Positions 23,353-34,706 of a DNA stretch of 64,000 bases are shown here, piece after piece; position 1 is the first letter of the stretch, and the number at the start of each line of letters is the position of its first letter. The translations under genes and the position numbers were made by a program. Location: positions 538,596,872 to 538,660,871 of the forward strand of contig OX422211.1 in the NCBI GenBank assembly GCA_949130495.1, read 5' to 3'. The DNA is from Sambucus nigra (taxonomy: Eukaryota > Streptophyta > Magnoliopsida > Dipsacales > Adoxaceae). The notes below the pieces were generated by a model. It worked only from the letters and a program-made list of their open reading frames with translations. It made no database searches and was not told the origin of the DNA.

Positions 23353-24250
23353 CTCCATGCTTGATGGTTTACTTGAAAGGATGGAGTATTTATTCTGCAG
23401 TGTTGCTCGGTGCTCGTGAAATTCTTGATCTACCTTCTTGATTTGTTCAACATAAAGTGCATTATCTCCTAGACGACATATGATGCAGGCTGATTGATGG
23501 TTGCTAATCTTTCTTTAGAGGAACTCCGCGTGCTATGTATCACCCCTGGGAATTTGGATGCAGCCATGCCATAGTATGCAGCTTGTAGCTTGTCATAATC
23601 TTCAAGTATGTTGATTGGTTTGCTAGCCGACCAACTGCCTCCTGTGCCGAGCAACTGAGTGCTAACTTCACGTGCTTGATTCTTCCGATTTATGATCCTC
23701 TGAATACTTTATCGAGTAACATACTAGCTTTTGAAACCAACTCTTCAATCTGATTAGTACCAAGCTAGTGGTGGACTTCGAAACATTTTCATACAACTTC
23801 TTCTTCAATGTTGGTCGGGACAGTAGTAGTAAAGATCTCAGTGCTGTAGATGCTGAATTTGACTTCTGAACTTCAATAGTATGTGCATAATAACTCCTGA
23901 ATACGCCTCCTGAACTTCTGAATGCGCCTCCTGAACTTCAATATACCTCCTTAACTTCAATATCAAAAATAATTCCTGAGCAAGAAAAACAACTCCTGGA
24001 TGATGATTGGTCGGGGCCCCGACCGTGTGAGTTTGTGGAGTTGAATTTGATGCTCGACTGCATGATGTTATAAGAATGTGCCACCAAATGAACAAATATA
24101 TCTATAATAGAAGCCCCCAAGTGTGGAATGTGAACTTTGAATGCTTTTTGCTTGATCGCTTTCACATACTCATAAAATGTTTCCGACCAACTGTAGTTGA
24201 CAGCTTCTTATTTCCGACCAACCTGAGTTGACATTTTTGGGAATAGATTT

Positions 24251-24560
24251 ACTTCCTAACCAACATAAGTTGGCATTTTTAGGAATATATAGTTTTACTT
24301 CCCGTAGGAATACATTTACTTCCTAACCAACATAAGTTGGGATTTTTAGGAATACATAGTTTTACTTCCCGTAGGAATACATTTACTTCCTAACCAACAT
24401 AAGTTGGCATTTTTAGGAATACATAGTTTTACTTCCCGTAGGAATACATTTACTTCCTAACCAACATAAGTTGGCATTTTTAGGAATACATAGTTTTACT
24501 TCCCGTAGGAATACATTTACTTCCTAACCAACATAAGTTGGCATTTTTAGGAATAAATTT
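24251..24560. repeat. 67-bp tandem repeat, about 4.6 units
   Basis: ACTTCCTAACC recurs at 24251, 24318, 24385, 24452 and 24519, exactly 67 bp apart, with only a few base differences. Each unit carries CCAACATAAGTTGG, a stem of CCAAC with GTTGG around a 4-base loop. Confidence 0.95.
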
Positions 24561-24589
24561 TTGATAATAAATGATAGAGACTTCCTCGG

Positions 24590-24945
24590 AGCTGACCAGC
24601 CGATTGTTGGGAATAAGTTATAATAAATGCTGGAGACATTCTTGGAGTTGACCAACAGATTGTTGGGAATAAGATAATATATGCTGGAGACATCCTTGGA
24701 GCTGACCAACAGATTGTTGGGAATAAGATAATATATGCCAGAGACATCCTTGGAGCTGACCAACAGATTGTTGGGAATAAGATAATATATGCCAGAGACA
24801 TCCTTGGAGCTGACCAACAGATTGTTGGGAATAAGATAATATATGCTAGAGACATCCTTGGAGCTGACCAACAAATTGTTGGGAATAAGATAATATATGC
24901 TGGAGACATCCTTGGAGCTAACCCACAGATTGTTGGGAATAAGAT
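24590..24945. repeat. 54-bp tandem repeat, about 7 units
   Basis: Each unit holds GGAGCTGACCAACAGATTGT then TGGGAATAAGATAATATATG. GTTGGG recurs at 24606, 24662, 24716, 24770 and onward at 54-bp steps. CCAACA and TGTTGG form a stem with a 3-base loop. Because 54 is divisible by three, two overlapping minus-strand frames stay open with an 18-residue repeat. I do not consider them genes. Confidence 0.95.
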
Positions 24946-25019
24946 AATATAAACGTTGGAAACCTCCTTGCTGAAATAAGAATAGAATATGCATCCAAAT
25001 AGATATAACGAATAATTAA

Positions 25020-25410
25020 AAATAATAAAGTGCCTCGTTGATCTATCGAGGTAGAATTATATAATGCCGAACAAGAATAAGATCTTCCAGAACATAAGAA
25101 TATGACCGAGAATGTTGTCAGGCCTGAATATAAATAAGAATTATCCGACCAACTATCCGTTGGGGGTGAAATACAACGAATGTTGTAATTCCCCTTAAAG
25201 CTGAATAAGTATCTTGTCGAGGCACAAGTGCATAATGCCGAATAAGAATAATATTTTCCAGAACATAAGAATATGGCCGAGAACTTTGCTGGGCCTGTAT
25301 ATAAATAAGAATTACCCCGACCAACTATCCGTTGGGGGTGACATATAATAAATGTTATAGTTCTCCTCGGAGCTGAATATGATAATAAGTATCTCGCCGA
25401 GTTCCATGTT
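25020..25410. repeat. About 172-bp repeat, two and a bit units
   Basis: CGACCAACTATCCGTTGGGG appears at 25146 and 25318, with matching sequence before it (TCCAGAACATAAGAATATG). More diverged relatives of the same unit occur at about 25500-25590 and 25750-25830. Confidence 0.85.
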
Positions 25411-27508
25411 GAGATGAATATAGAATATGAATCCCAAGGGATATATAGAATAAGTTGTGCTTGAGCCGATATCTTCGAGTAATAATAAATTATATAATGC
25501 CTCGCTGAGGTGAAATTTCATAATGCTGAGCAATGATAATAGTTTCCAGAAGTTTAAGATTATTTCCGAGCATTCGTCGGCGTTGAATCTTGTACCGGTA
25601 AAAATTAATAATTTGCTCTACCATATGTGTAGGCTGAATTGATTAGTTATCATGAGAATAATTTACTCATCCAATCAATATATAATATGTATATGCTTGA
25701 GAAATAAAAATATTAATTTCAAAAAATGAAATAATATATGTTGGCTGATATGTCGAGGCAAAATTGCCTGATGTCGAGCAATAATAGTTTCCAGAGGTTT
25801 AAGATTGTGGCTGAGCTTTTGTCGGGATTAAATCTCGTCCCTATGAAATTTTAATAAGCTGCCCGAGCACCTATTGAGACTAGATCAAATAATTATTGTC
25901 ATGAGAATAATTATTCAGCCAAACAATATGTGATGTGTATCAGCATAAAATAATAAAAATTTCAAAATATGAAATAATATTTTTGTGCCAAATGTGTGTG
26001 AGATGGACAAATTTTTATCAGCTATGCATCATAAATAAGACATAGACTTTTTTGTAAAGTTATTTAATCTCCAACAACTAATCAGGTATAAGTTACTGTT
26101 TGAAAATTATTTATCACCTGGTTTTAAAAATATTTTTGGGGTGATCACAAGTTAAAAAAAAACTTAAGCCCCCTGTTTATCCCCGAGCTAAACTCGTGTT
26201 TAAAGAAATATCTGAGGTGCTTCGCATTTTTTAATACCCCAAGATTCTACTGCTGCCTAGAAGCGGCATGGATGTTGCCGACCAACATTTAAGGATATCT
26301 CAAGTTATAGAATATATGGTGTCGACCAAGAAGCAAATGGTCCCCGACCAGCTGAGCAATTTTGCCGATCAACAAAAATGGTGCATTGACAGCACCGAAC
26401 AACATTAGATGTCACCGACCAAAAAGTGGATGGTTGGATAGTTTTCGACCAGTAAATTGTACCCTCCGAACAAGACTGAGATGTCGCCGATTAAGAAGTA
26501 GATGATCATCGACCTACAATTGGTTCCACCGAGCTACAATCTGAGTCTCCGACCAACAATAAGATACCTCATATTTGGATAAAATTATTTCAACGTTGCT
26601 GATGGATCTTCACATCTTATCTTCGATTAACAAAAATGGTCTGGTTAAGCTTCCCTTTAATAAAAAATGGCCCAAGATGATGCCGACCAACAATATAGAT
26701 GGCTGACCAGAATATCTCGAATCCTTAGATCAGAAAAATAACATTCGATGTAAAATTTAAGCATTAAGAATATTAATTAAATGAATAATTATCTATTCCA
26801 CTAGATCGTGTGATTTCGACAAAGAAACCCCCTGATGTGATGAACGAGGGGCCAACATATCAAATTTGTTCCCAGAGTCTTGATATGGTCATGATTGTTT
26901 TACTGATCATCTTTTACAAGAGGTGGGTAATGATTTTTCAGGTGACAGAAAATTATTTTTTATATTGATCCTTTCCTATTCCCTATTTGGAGAGATAAAA
27001 ATAAGTTGAATGATCGAAGTTATTACCAAATTTATATAAAAAATAAATCAATGAGACTTTATTGACATAGATGGAAGATGAACCAAATTAAGTATATAAT
27101 TCATAAAAATGAATACAAAGAGACTCAAACTTGAAGAGAGAGAAAGTAGATCTAGGTCATGATTTCCATGAGAAAACTTTTTATTGTCTTTAACCTTTTC
27201 TCATTCTCTGATTAAAAATGTAATGGGAATTTGAATAGTCATAAAAGATCTTTCAAAAATTATTTCAAAATCAACAATGAAAATTATCCAATCTTACCAC
27301 CGTCATATATATTGGTATATGTAATCATTTAAAATATTTATTCCATGATATAAAATTGAAACTTGAGAATCAAGCAAAAAGTTGTGATTTATGAAATCCA
27401 TTATTTTTCAGATTTCTAAATAAGAATTAATCTAACAGTTGTGATTTTAAAATCATGATATGCAATATTTTGCAGATAAAAATTGGACAATTAATAAATG
27501 TATATAAA
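25411..27508. other. Non-coding interior of the coding-free element
   Basis: AT-rich, no open frame of note and no domain motif on either strand. Short words CCGACCAAC, CCGACCA and CGATCAAC recur, mostly between 26270 and 26700. Otherwise I see nothing. Confidence 0.6.
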
Positions 27509-30500
27509 TGTGACACCCCGCCTAATTAAATACCGGGCGATCACTCCTTTATTAAATTAAACCAAGGTGAACAGTTGGTTCATTCTCAGCATCACTGCCG
27601 ATAAAAATAATTTTTTCCAATTTAACACCCTAATTAATTAAGCTAAGTGTCAAAACCATTTTCATACATAACTTTCCAAATTTTATTTAAAGAAAAATTA
27701 TTTATTTGTTTATTTAACAACATTCAAAAAGTAATACTCACACCACATCAATTCTGCAACATAATCCAAATAATTTAAAACATTCGTCAATCGAATGTCA
27801 ACATACGAAATCTAAAGTCACACATCCAAACTGAATAAATCCCATAGTACAGTACTGGAAATAACTGAAATACAAATGTTCAATAACAACGGAATAATGG
27901 AAAGAGCTACACATGCCCAATTAAATGAAGGTACTAAGAGTGGATCCGAATGAACGAATTCGTCTAATCAAGAGACCTGCAACTCCCACCTAAGCTGCAG
28001 CGCATTCCTTCCAAGGGATCCTAAGCAAGACGCCCCTGTGGCTGGGTACCTGTGATACATACATATATATACAATAGAGAGAGAGAAAGAGAAACGGGTC
28101 AGAGCCCGATGGTGTGTATGATTTAAAAATTATTTAGCAAGTATTTAAATTGATACAGGCCAATGCAACAACATATTAGTGCGACACTCTCTTCAGAAAT
28201 TCTCACCTCTCTTCTAATGTGCACTCCTATCGCACTAACCCTCCTAATGGTTTATCTCATCATATAACATGCTATCTTTCGCCAATGATTTAACTTATCT
28301 TAGGTTATTCGCAGGATTCAAAATTTAACGATACAATTGTTTGAAAAGAATATTTCAATTAATAACCAAAGTTCTCATTTTAACTTTATTAGTCAATAAA
28401 GTTCTCCAGTGTCATATTATACTTTCTCAAAACAAGTATTTACAATTTGGGTCATCAACCATGTCCTATATATCAAATCACAGTAGGCAGTTCCAGATTT
28501 TAGAATTTTATATATATATTAACTACTCGTATAATATATATATATTATAACAGCACCCCAAATAAACTATGGTGCGGGCATACTCTACTATCCAAACCCC
28601 ATATCACTCATATTAAGGGGAATACAAATTCGGAATCACTCTCGAATTGTATTAACAAATACTCAAACAATATTGAGGCGAAGCATAAATTCGAAGTCTC
28701 TAAGAGGATGGCATATGTCTGCGTCTCTTAGGACTGTCTGAACTATCACTGCGATAGCCTGTACCAAGGATATCTATACACAAACAAAATGAGGCGAAGC
28801 ATAGATTCCAAGTCTCTAAGAGGAAAGCACATACCCGCATCTCTTAGGATCGTCTGAACTATCATTCTGATAGCCTGTACCAAGTATATCTATCTTCTAG
28901 GGTACAAGTCAATATCCCCCATAAAGGTCCCATCGAGATAAGACTGTCCCAGCGTGGAAACCTCAGGGATAGCAAGTAGCGTGGGCATGATTTTCACACA
29001 TAGATAGTATATGCATACACAATCATATAGCTATACTAATATTACTATATCAATATTGGGTATATTCTCAAATCCCATAGTTACGACTTTTATTTATCAT
29101 TATTTAGTTATCATGTATAACCGTTCACATCTTACTTTAATTTTTAGGACCCTTTCCACTTACTACATAACGCTCAGGGATTCTATCACCGGACCGGTCT
29201 GCCTGCAATAAAAGAACCGATCCGGCTAACCGGACCGGTCCGCCTCAGACCCGGACCGATCCGACTACTGAAGGCCAGTATACCCCGGACCGCAAGCGAA
29301 CCGATGAAGCCTGGAAAAGAACCGATCCGATCATCAATGGACCGATCCGCCTCAGAATAAAAGAATCGATCGGGTCAATCGGACCGATCTGCCTCAGACA
29401 CGGACCGGTCCGCTTGGGATAACTTAAACGATTTCGCAGAATTGCAGTTACGGGTTTCATCTTCTAACTTACACCAAATCCATATTTTACAATCCCAAAC
29501 GTCTCAAAATTTGTACTACTAACATCCTAACATGATATCATACATTTCCTACGTAAAGCATGTCAATTTACGTCACTAAACATGGATTAATCAAGCCATA
29601 ATTCATTTAAATATTCAAGAACCCTAGAAATCTCTAAATCATGGTTCCAATCTGTTTTTCCAGAAATTTCTTCTTATAAACCTCATAATTTCGTGGGTAA
29701 ATTCCTCTACATGGCAAGGGTTTCCAGAATTATCATTTAAACCATAACTACATGCGATTCCTATCTCAAATCTTAGGTTTTCTTCCATAAAACTCATCCT
29801 AATCATTCCTACACTAATATGAAAGATGCATCAACGAAATAAGCAAGATAAACACTTGCCTGGGATTTTTGGTGTTCTGATTTGCAGATGATTTTGGTGT
29901 TGTTGCGTAGTCCGTTGCGCGATCTACGCGTTGGTGGTGGTGGCGGTGCAAACGGATGACTTTGGGCCTTGAATTTGGCCTTGAGAGCTCTCTCCTTCCT
30001 CTCCTAAGGCCGTTCTTGTGTTTTTGATTTCTAACCCTAGCTGACTAACCTAAATGGCTGATATAGATTATTGATTTTCGTGGGTTTAATTACCCATAAA
30101 TGTGAAATGTCCAAAATTCCCTCCCGATGTACCACTTAGGCCTAAAAACGCCCCGAGACCCAAACTAAACCCCCGGGTACACTTTTCTGACTATCTCGAC
30201 CCTTCTAGACGTGTTGGCGCACTCAAAACGACCATACGGATAACTTATAAAATATTCACTTTTATTAATCAACATTTAGTCCCAACACGACACAGGCGCG
30301 TCCCGACTTAAATTTCCAAAATTGTCATTTTATTCACTCGTGACATTCAATATAACCAATATTACATATTACTTTGCTCATTAGTAATATTCAACAATTT
30401 TCCAATAATTACTAACTCTCGTCACGTTAATAATTATAACATAATTAATTTTTGATAATTACTAACTCTCGACACATTAATAATTATAACATAATTAATT

Positions 30501-30578
30501 TCCGGATTTTTATTAAATAATTAACTCCCATTAAATTTAATAAATCCCCAAATTAATATAAAAATACGGGGTATTACA
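27509..30578 (-). mobile_element. Solo LTR of a chromovirus-type element, 3070 bp
   Basis: Begins TGTGACACCCCGCC and ends CGGGGTATTACA, related to the LTR ends at 14361 and 17614 but a different family member. An exact 5-bp duplication ATAAA lies on both sides (27504-27508 and 30579-30583). There is no internal region, so it arose by recombination between two LTRs. It sits inside the coding-free element and is the youngest visible layer there. It contains a cluster of GGACCGGTCCG-type words (29180-29425). Confidence 0.9.
29180..29425. repeat. GGACCGRTCCG word cluster in the solo LTR
   Basis: Within about 240 bp: GGACCGGTCTGCC, GAACCGATCCGGC, CGGACCGGTCCGCC, GGACCGATCCGAC, GAACCGATCCGATC, GGACCGATCCGCC, GGACCGATCTGCC and GGACCGGTCCGC. 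The GC-rich words stand out from the AT-rich surroundings. Several are followed by CCTCAGA. Each core (CGGACCGGTCCG) is palindromic. Confidence 0.9.
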
Positions 30579-30682
30579 ATAAACATAAAAATTATGATTG
30601 AATCAAAAGATGTATGTATAATTGATTATACGTAGAGAAAATAAAAACTTAGCTTTTGATGGAGAACAACGCTTGTAACACG

Positions 30683-30701
30683 TTCCCACAGACGGCGCCA
30701 A
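30683..30701 (-). promoter_or_regulatory. Primer-binding site of the coding-free element
   Basis: The minus strand reads TTGGCGCCGTCTGTGGGAA, two bases inside the 5' LTR end. This TGGCGCC-type site is common in plant Ty3/gypsy elements of the Tat group. Confidence 0.75.
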
Positions 30702-30703
30702 TC

Positions 30704-31452
30704 TGTTGATGCAAAAAACTGGACCGAATCCCATTTTTATGATCACAGATAAATAAATGAAAGCAATCCAATCAAACACATGAGAGACAAAGATTTTTAA
30801 AGTGGTTCGGCTATAAGAAAAAGCCTACGTCCACTGTTATTTTATTCCCAGTGGTTTACAATAGCACAATGTGGTGTAGAGAGAGAAAAAGGTGTGTATC
30901 TTGTGTATGATGTCTCTCGGTTCTCCCGGATCTCCTCCCTTTTGGATAAGGGAATACATGTATTTATAGTGATGGGAGATAAAGAGATTCATTGTATGTA
31001 GACTTATGTCTACATTCAACAAATCTAATTGTTGAATTGCTTGGTATGCTATGTGTTGTCATCTATTAATACGGTATAAATGTACATTAAGGCTCATTAA
31101 ATGCGCTGCCATCTTCATTAATGCACATTAAATGCATAGTTATCCTTTGATCTTCCTGGTTGGTATGCCGACCAACTCTCCTCGGGTGCCAACTAACTCT
31201 CCTCGGGTGCCGACCAACTCTCCTCGGGTGCCGACTAATACTCCTCGGGTGCCAACTAATTTTCCTCGGGTACTGACCAACTCTCCTCGGGTGCCGACTA
31301 ATACTCCTCGGGTGCCGACCAACTCTCCTCGGGTGTCGACTAATAGTCCTTGTGTGCCGACCAACTCTCCTCGGATGTCGAATATTGCCATGCAGGATGA
31401 CATGTGTCCTTTTCTGATTGGTCCTCGTAGATGGAGAATTTTTGCGTTAACA
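30704..31452 (-). repeat. 5' LTR of the coding-free element, 749 bp
   Basis: Partner of 22589-23339, with the same ten-unit 21-bp array (31167-31376) and TATA box (30961-30969, minus). Small differences between the two copies suggest a fairly recent but not brand-new insertion. Confidence 0.93.
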
Positions 31453-31457
31453 ATGAT

Positions 31458-32369
31458 CAAAGTCCCTACATATTATATATTCAACTATATGTATTTGCCT
31501 AACCATTGTCTTAATTTATCAATCATTTTAAATTCAAAAATCATAAGTTCATGAATTCTACAATAAAATCCTATTCTAACATGGAAATGCTAATCACTAA
31601 AATAGAGCAACAATCACTTGCCTTAAAAGTCGGTCTGAACCATTGATGAAGACAAATGTTAGGAGTTCCCCTTCCCTTTTTTTGAAAACTTTTCCGGCGG
31701 CTATGGTGGTGGTGCAAAGAGATGAGATGGTGGTTGTCCCCTTGGTTTCCCCTAGGTGACTCCTCAATTCCAAGACCTCTTCCTCTCCTCAAGTTACCCT
31801 TTCACTTTCTCTCTAAGACTCTTCTATTTTTCTCTCAAACTTTCTCACCTTTTTTTGGATGAAACGAATCTTACGTAGAGTCTAGTCCTAATTAAATAAT
31901 AACTCTTAAAGGTTAGCTAAAATACAAGAAATGAAGTTAGTATTCATCGCCTAAGAAAAATGACTAAAATGCCCCTTCGGGGTGTCCTTTCATCTTCTAA
32001 TTGATATGAGACCCAATTCCAACACCCGGATAGACTTTTCTGACTATTTTGACCCTTCAGTATGCAACAACGCACTCGAAATTACCATAAGGTTAATATA
32101 AAAAAATCTTTCCTTTTTATTTATTTAAATTAGTCCCGACACGTCTCATAATCGCGTCCCGACTTAATTTCATTTATTGCCGTATTAGTAACTCACGACA
32201 ATATAAATAACATCATATTCATATATTACTTATATATCACTAAGTAATATTTACAATCATATATTACTATTAATATCCACTAATATTAAATCCGGATTAA
32301 TTCCAATTAATCCCCATTAACTTTTAACTTATCTTATTTTTGAAGTTATTAAAATGACGGTATATTACA
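31458..32369 (-). repeat. Chromovirus 5' LTR, part B
   Basis: Continuation of 22382-22588 after the nested element. It parallels the left LTR from about 16676 to 17614 with scattered differences and a few small gaps. It ends GACGGTATATTACA at 32369, where Tat-B sequence begins. Confidence 0.88.
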
Positions 32370-32429
32370 AAATTAGGGAAAATATGGGTTTTATTTCTCA
32401 TAGAACATCAATAGTTTGAAATTTCTCTA

Positions 32430-32720
32430 AGATCTCCACATGACCATATCTCAATAATGTGGAGGATTTGAAGATTGAATATGGAAAGTTGAGGGATCTT
32501 GTCCCCCAAATTACAAAGATTTACCAAGAAGTGAAAACAACAGAGGAAGCTTTGGTTAATGCCAAGAGAAAGCACCAAGAAAACCTAAAGTTAAAGATAT
32601 AAATTGAATCGAACATTTTTTATATGTTGATTTTAAGAGATAAGTTACTTTTGATGTTGATGTTTCGATTGGGGAGGGTTCTTTCACATCTCCTGATCTA
32701 TGGTTCCCCTTAGGATAGAT
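32430..32720 (+). pseudogene. Last exon of the Tat-B antisense ORF
   Basis: The plus frame reads NVEDLKIEYGKLRDLVPQIT, EVKTTEEALVNAKRKHQENL. This is a charged coiled coil equivalent to the C-terminal exon of the Tat-A antisense ORF (about 7425-7595). The following sequence (TCTCCTGATCTATGGTTCCC, near 32690) parallels GCTCCAGACTTGTGGTTCC at about 7680. The plant mobile domain part is missing, cut off at 32370. Confidence 0.6.
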
Positions 32721-32979
32721 TCTCTTTGATATATTTCAAGGTATTAGTCCCATTTTTATTTCAGTATAACTATTTATAAGATAAATATAAAAAGTGTTTG
32801 TTCTTGAACATTTGTGTACATTACTTATCTTATTTTCTTCAACACTTGTTTATATATTATAAACGGTAACCCAAGTTTTACATATGTTTCCTCGCAAATT
32901 TCTAGTACAAAATTAAAAATAAAAATCTGCATATGTTCCTCGCAAATTTCAAGTACAAAAGTAAAAACAAAAATCTACA

Positions 32980-34150
32980 TATGTTTTTCTATACATGATA
33001 AACTTTCAACCATTTATTCTTAACTTTGAATGGTCTATCATCCCCAATCTCTGAGATTAAATAGTAACCCGAATCATGTGCCTCCTTAATAAAATATGGT
33101 CTCTCCTAATTTTTTGGAAATTTTGGCAAAGGGATTCCTTGAATATTGTTGATAACAACTTTCAAAGCTAGGTCCCCTTCCACAAATTTTCTTAGTTTCA
33201 CCAAATTCTCTAGATATTTTTTCAGATAGATCTGAAAGTGCCTTCTTGCATTATCTTTGTGTTCATCAAGTGCTTCTAATTGAACGTGCCTACTCTATAG
33301 AAGCACTCAGCTTCGCAAGGCATATATGGAAGAAGGTACTTCTAACTCCACTCAAAAGAATTTCTTCAGCACCATGTACTAAGGAAAATTGTATGTAGCT
33401 TGTTTGTTTTCTTAATGTTAATTGATAGACCACTATAAATTTGTCATCACATGAACCAGGTAAATTCTCCATCATCTTGGCTAAAATTTTAACCAAGGTC
33501 TTATTTATGTCCTTAGATTGACCATTGCCTTTGGGGTAAGCCAATATTTAAGTGTAGTGAACGATTGAATATTTGCCCGTTAGTATTGACACTTCCTTAT
33601 CGATAAATGGAGTTTTATTATCCGAAAGAATAACCTTGGGAATGTTGAATCAACAAATGATGTAATCTCGAATGAACTTCGCCACCATACTTATTATTTT
33701 CTTTTTCAATGGTAATTAATTTGCCCACTTCGGGAAACACTAAGTTGCCACTAAAAACCATATTTTTCCTTGCCCCCCCCCCCCCCCCCCCCCCAAGGTC
33801 AAAATCCAAAGTGTGACAAGGATTAGGCGTTGCTAATGAATGGAGTTTTACCAATGGAGAATGATTGAAGTTACCACAAAGTTAGTAAGCCTTGTATTTA
33901 CGAACAAGCTCAAATGAATATTTTCCATCGTTGGTCAACAATAGCGAAGTGTCATGAGTTGATTATATAACTTAGCTCCTCTAATATGAGTTGGGTCGTA
34001 AGCTTAGTTGACTTCCTCTGCTCCCTCTCTTGTGATGCATCGCAATGACCTATTAAAATATTCCCTTCAATAGAGCTTCTCTTTTATTAGGAAAAGTTTT
34101 GATTCCCTTCTCCTTCTCCTTAACACATATGATTTCTCTATTGGGATAAC
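32980..34150 (-). pseudogene. Tat-B integrase (broken, with a poly-G tract)
   Basis: The minus strand gives KLHSLATPNPCHTLDFDL (about 33800-33850), equivalent to the start of the integrase core. It then runs into a 22-base homopolymer (33773-33794), directly after the first catalytic D. ORF 33544-33290 adds NKTLVKILAKMMENLPGSCD. The pre-integrase part is split at 34150 by the Athila-like element and resumes at 43288. Confidence 0.7.
33773..33794. repeat. 22-base poly-C run
   Basis: Uninterrupted C on plus within the Tat-B integrase remnant. Confidence 0.95.
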
Positions 34151-34553
34151 TAATAATACGCAAATATCGCATATTTCATCCATCGAACCTACGCATTTTA
34201 GCCCCCTCGGGTGCCTTAATCTCTATATTTAAGCCCGTTAACGAGACAACTTCGGTTTATACTGTTAACATGCTATATGATGTATAATTGGGCTTTTGTA
34301 GGTATTTAGGTACCAAGTATGGGATTCAGACGCATTTCGCGCAATTTTTGTACACAATCGCACGTTCAAGGGCAATCCGGTCATTTCACAGATTGGTCAC
34401 CTGGCCTGACATCTTCACGGAAGTTGTATCTCTCCTCACTAGCTTCGCGTGGCCGTGAACGGTGCATGATTTCGAGTTCGTATGACAAAGTTACGGCGAA
34501 TTGAGCGGAGATGGAAAGCATGCCAAAACAGGGGAAACAGCAGGCTGCCATGC

Positions 34554-34636
34554 TTGATCGATCGATCGAGCCTGGGGTTCGATCGATCGAGCCTTTGTAT
34601 TTTTTCCATGATTTTAATAGACGATCGATCGATGCT
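34554..34636. repeat. GATCGATCGATC palindrome block in U3
   Basis: TTGATCGATCGATCGAGCC, TTCGATCGATCGAGCC and ACGATCGATCGATGC lie 64-150 bp upstream of the TATA box. The 3' LTR has the same block at about 42167-42273 with one further pair of words. Confidence 0.92.
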
Positions 34637-34699
34637 CTGTTTTTTCCTGCAGATATTTTCTTCTCTTTTCTTTCTTCTTTTCTTTTTTTTCTAACTTAG

Positions 34700-34706
34700 T
34701 ATATAA
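34700..34706 (+). promoter_or_regulatory. TATA box of the Athila-like LTR
   Basis: TTAGTATATAAACC downstream of a T/C-rich stretch. Same box at 42334-42340 in the 3' LTR. Confidence 0.7.

Larger units (their letters stand above)
22589..31452 (-). mobile_element. Coding-free LTR element (LARD-like), inserted in the chromovirus LTR
   Basis: Flanked by an exact 5-bp duplication ATGAT (22584-22588 and 31453-31457). Two LTRs of 751 and 749 bp begin TGTTGATGC and end TTAACA. A primer-binding site at the right LTR and a polypurine tract at the left LTR put it on the minus strand. Without the solo LTR inside it, it is about 5.8 kb long. I find no gag, protease, RT or integrase motif on either strand. 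The inside is tandem repeats and recurring GACCAAC / GTTGG words. It must have moved with proteins from a partner, probably a Tat-type element judging by the primer-binding site. Confidence 0.88.

Noticed and set aside
24524..24994. 156- and 120-codon minus-strand frames with an 18-residue repeat
   Set aside because: They are the 54-bp tandem repeat read in two overlapping frames. A period divisible by three keeps frames open by itself.
23053..25400. CRISPR-like look of regularly spaced repeats
   Set aside because: The repeats are head-to-tail without unique spacers, in a plant retroelement.
31571..31792. His/Arg-rich minus-strand frame
   Set aside because: It lies inside the chromovirus LTR in a region also present at about 16860-17040, with no motif and no conserved frame between the copies.
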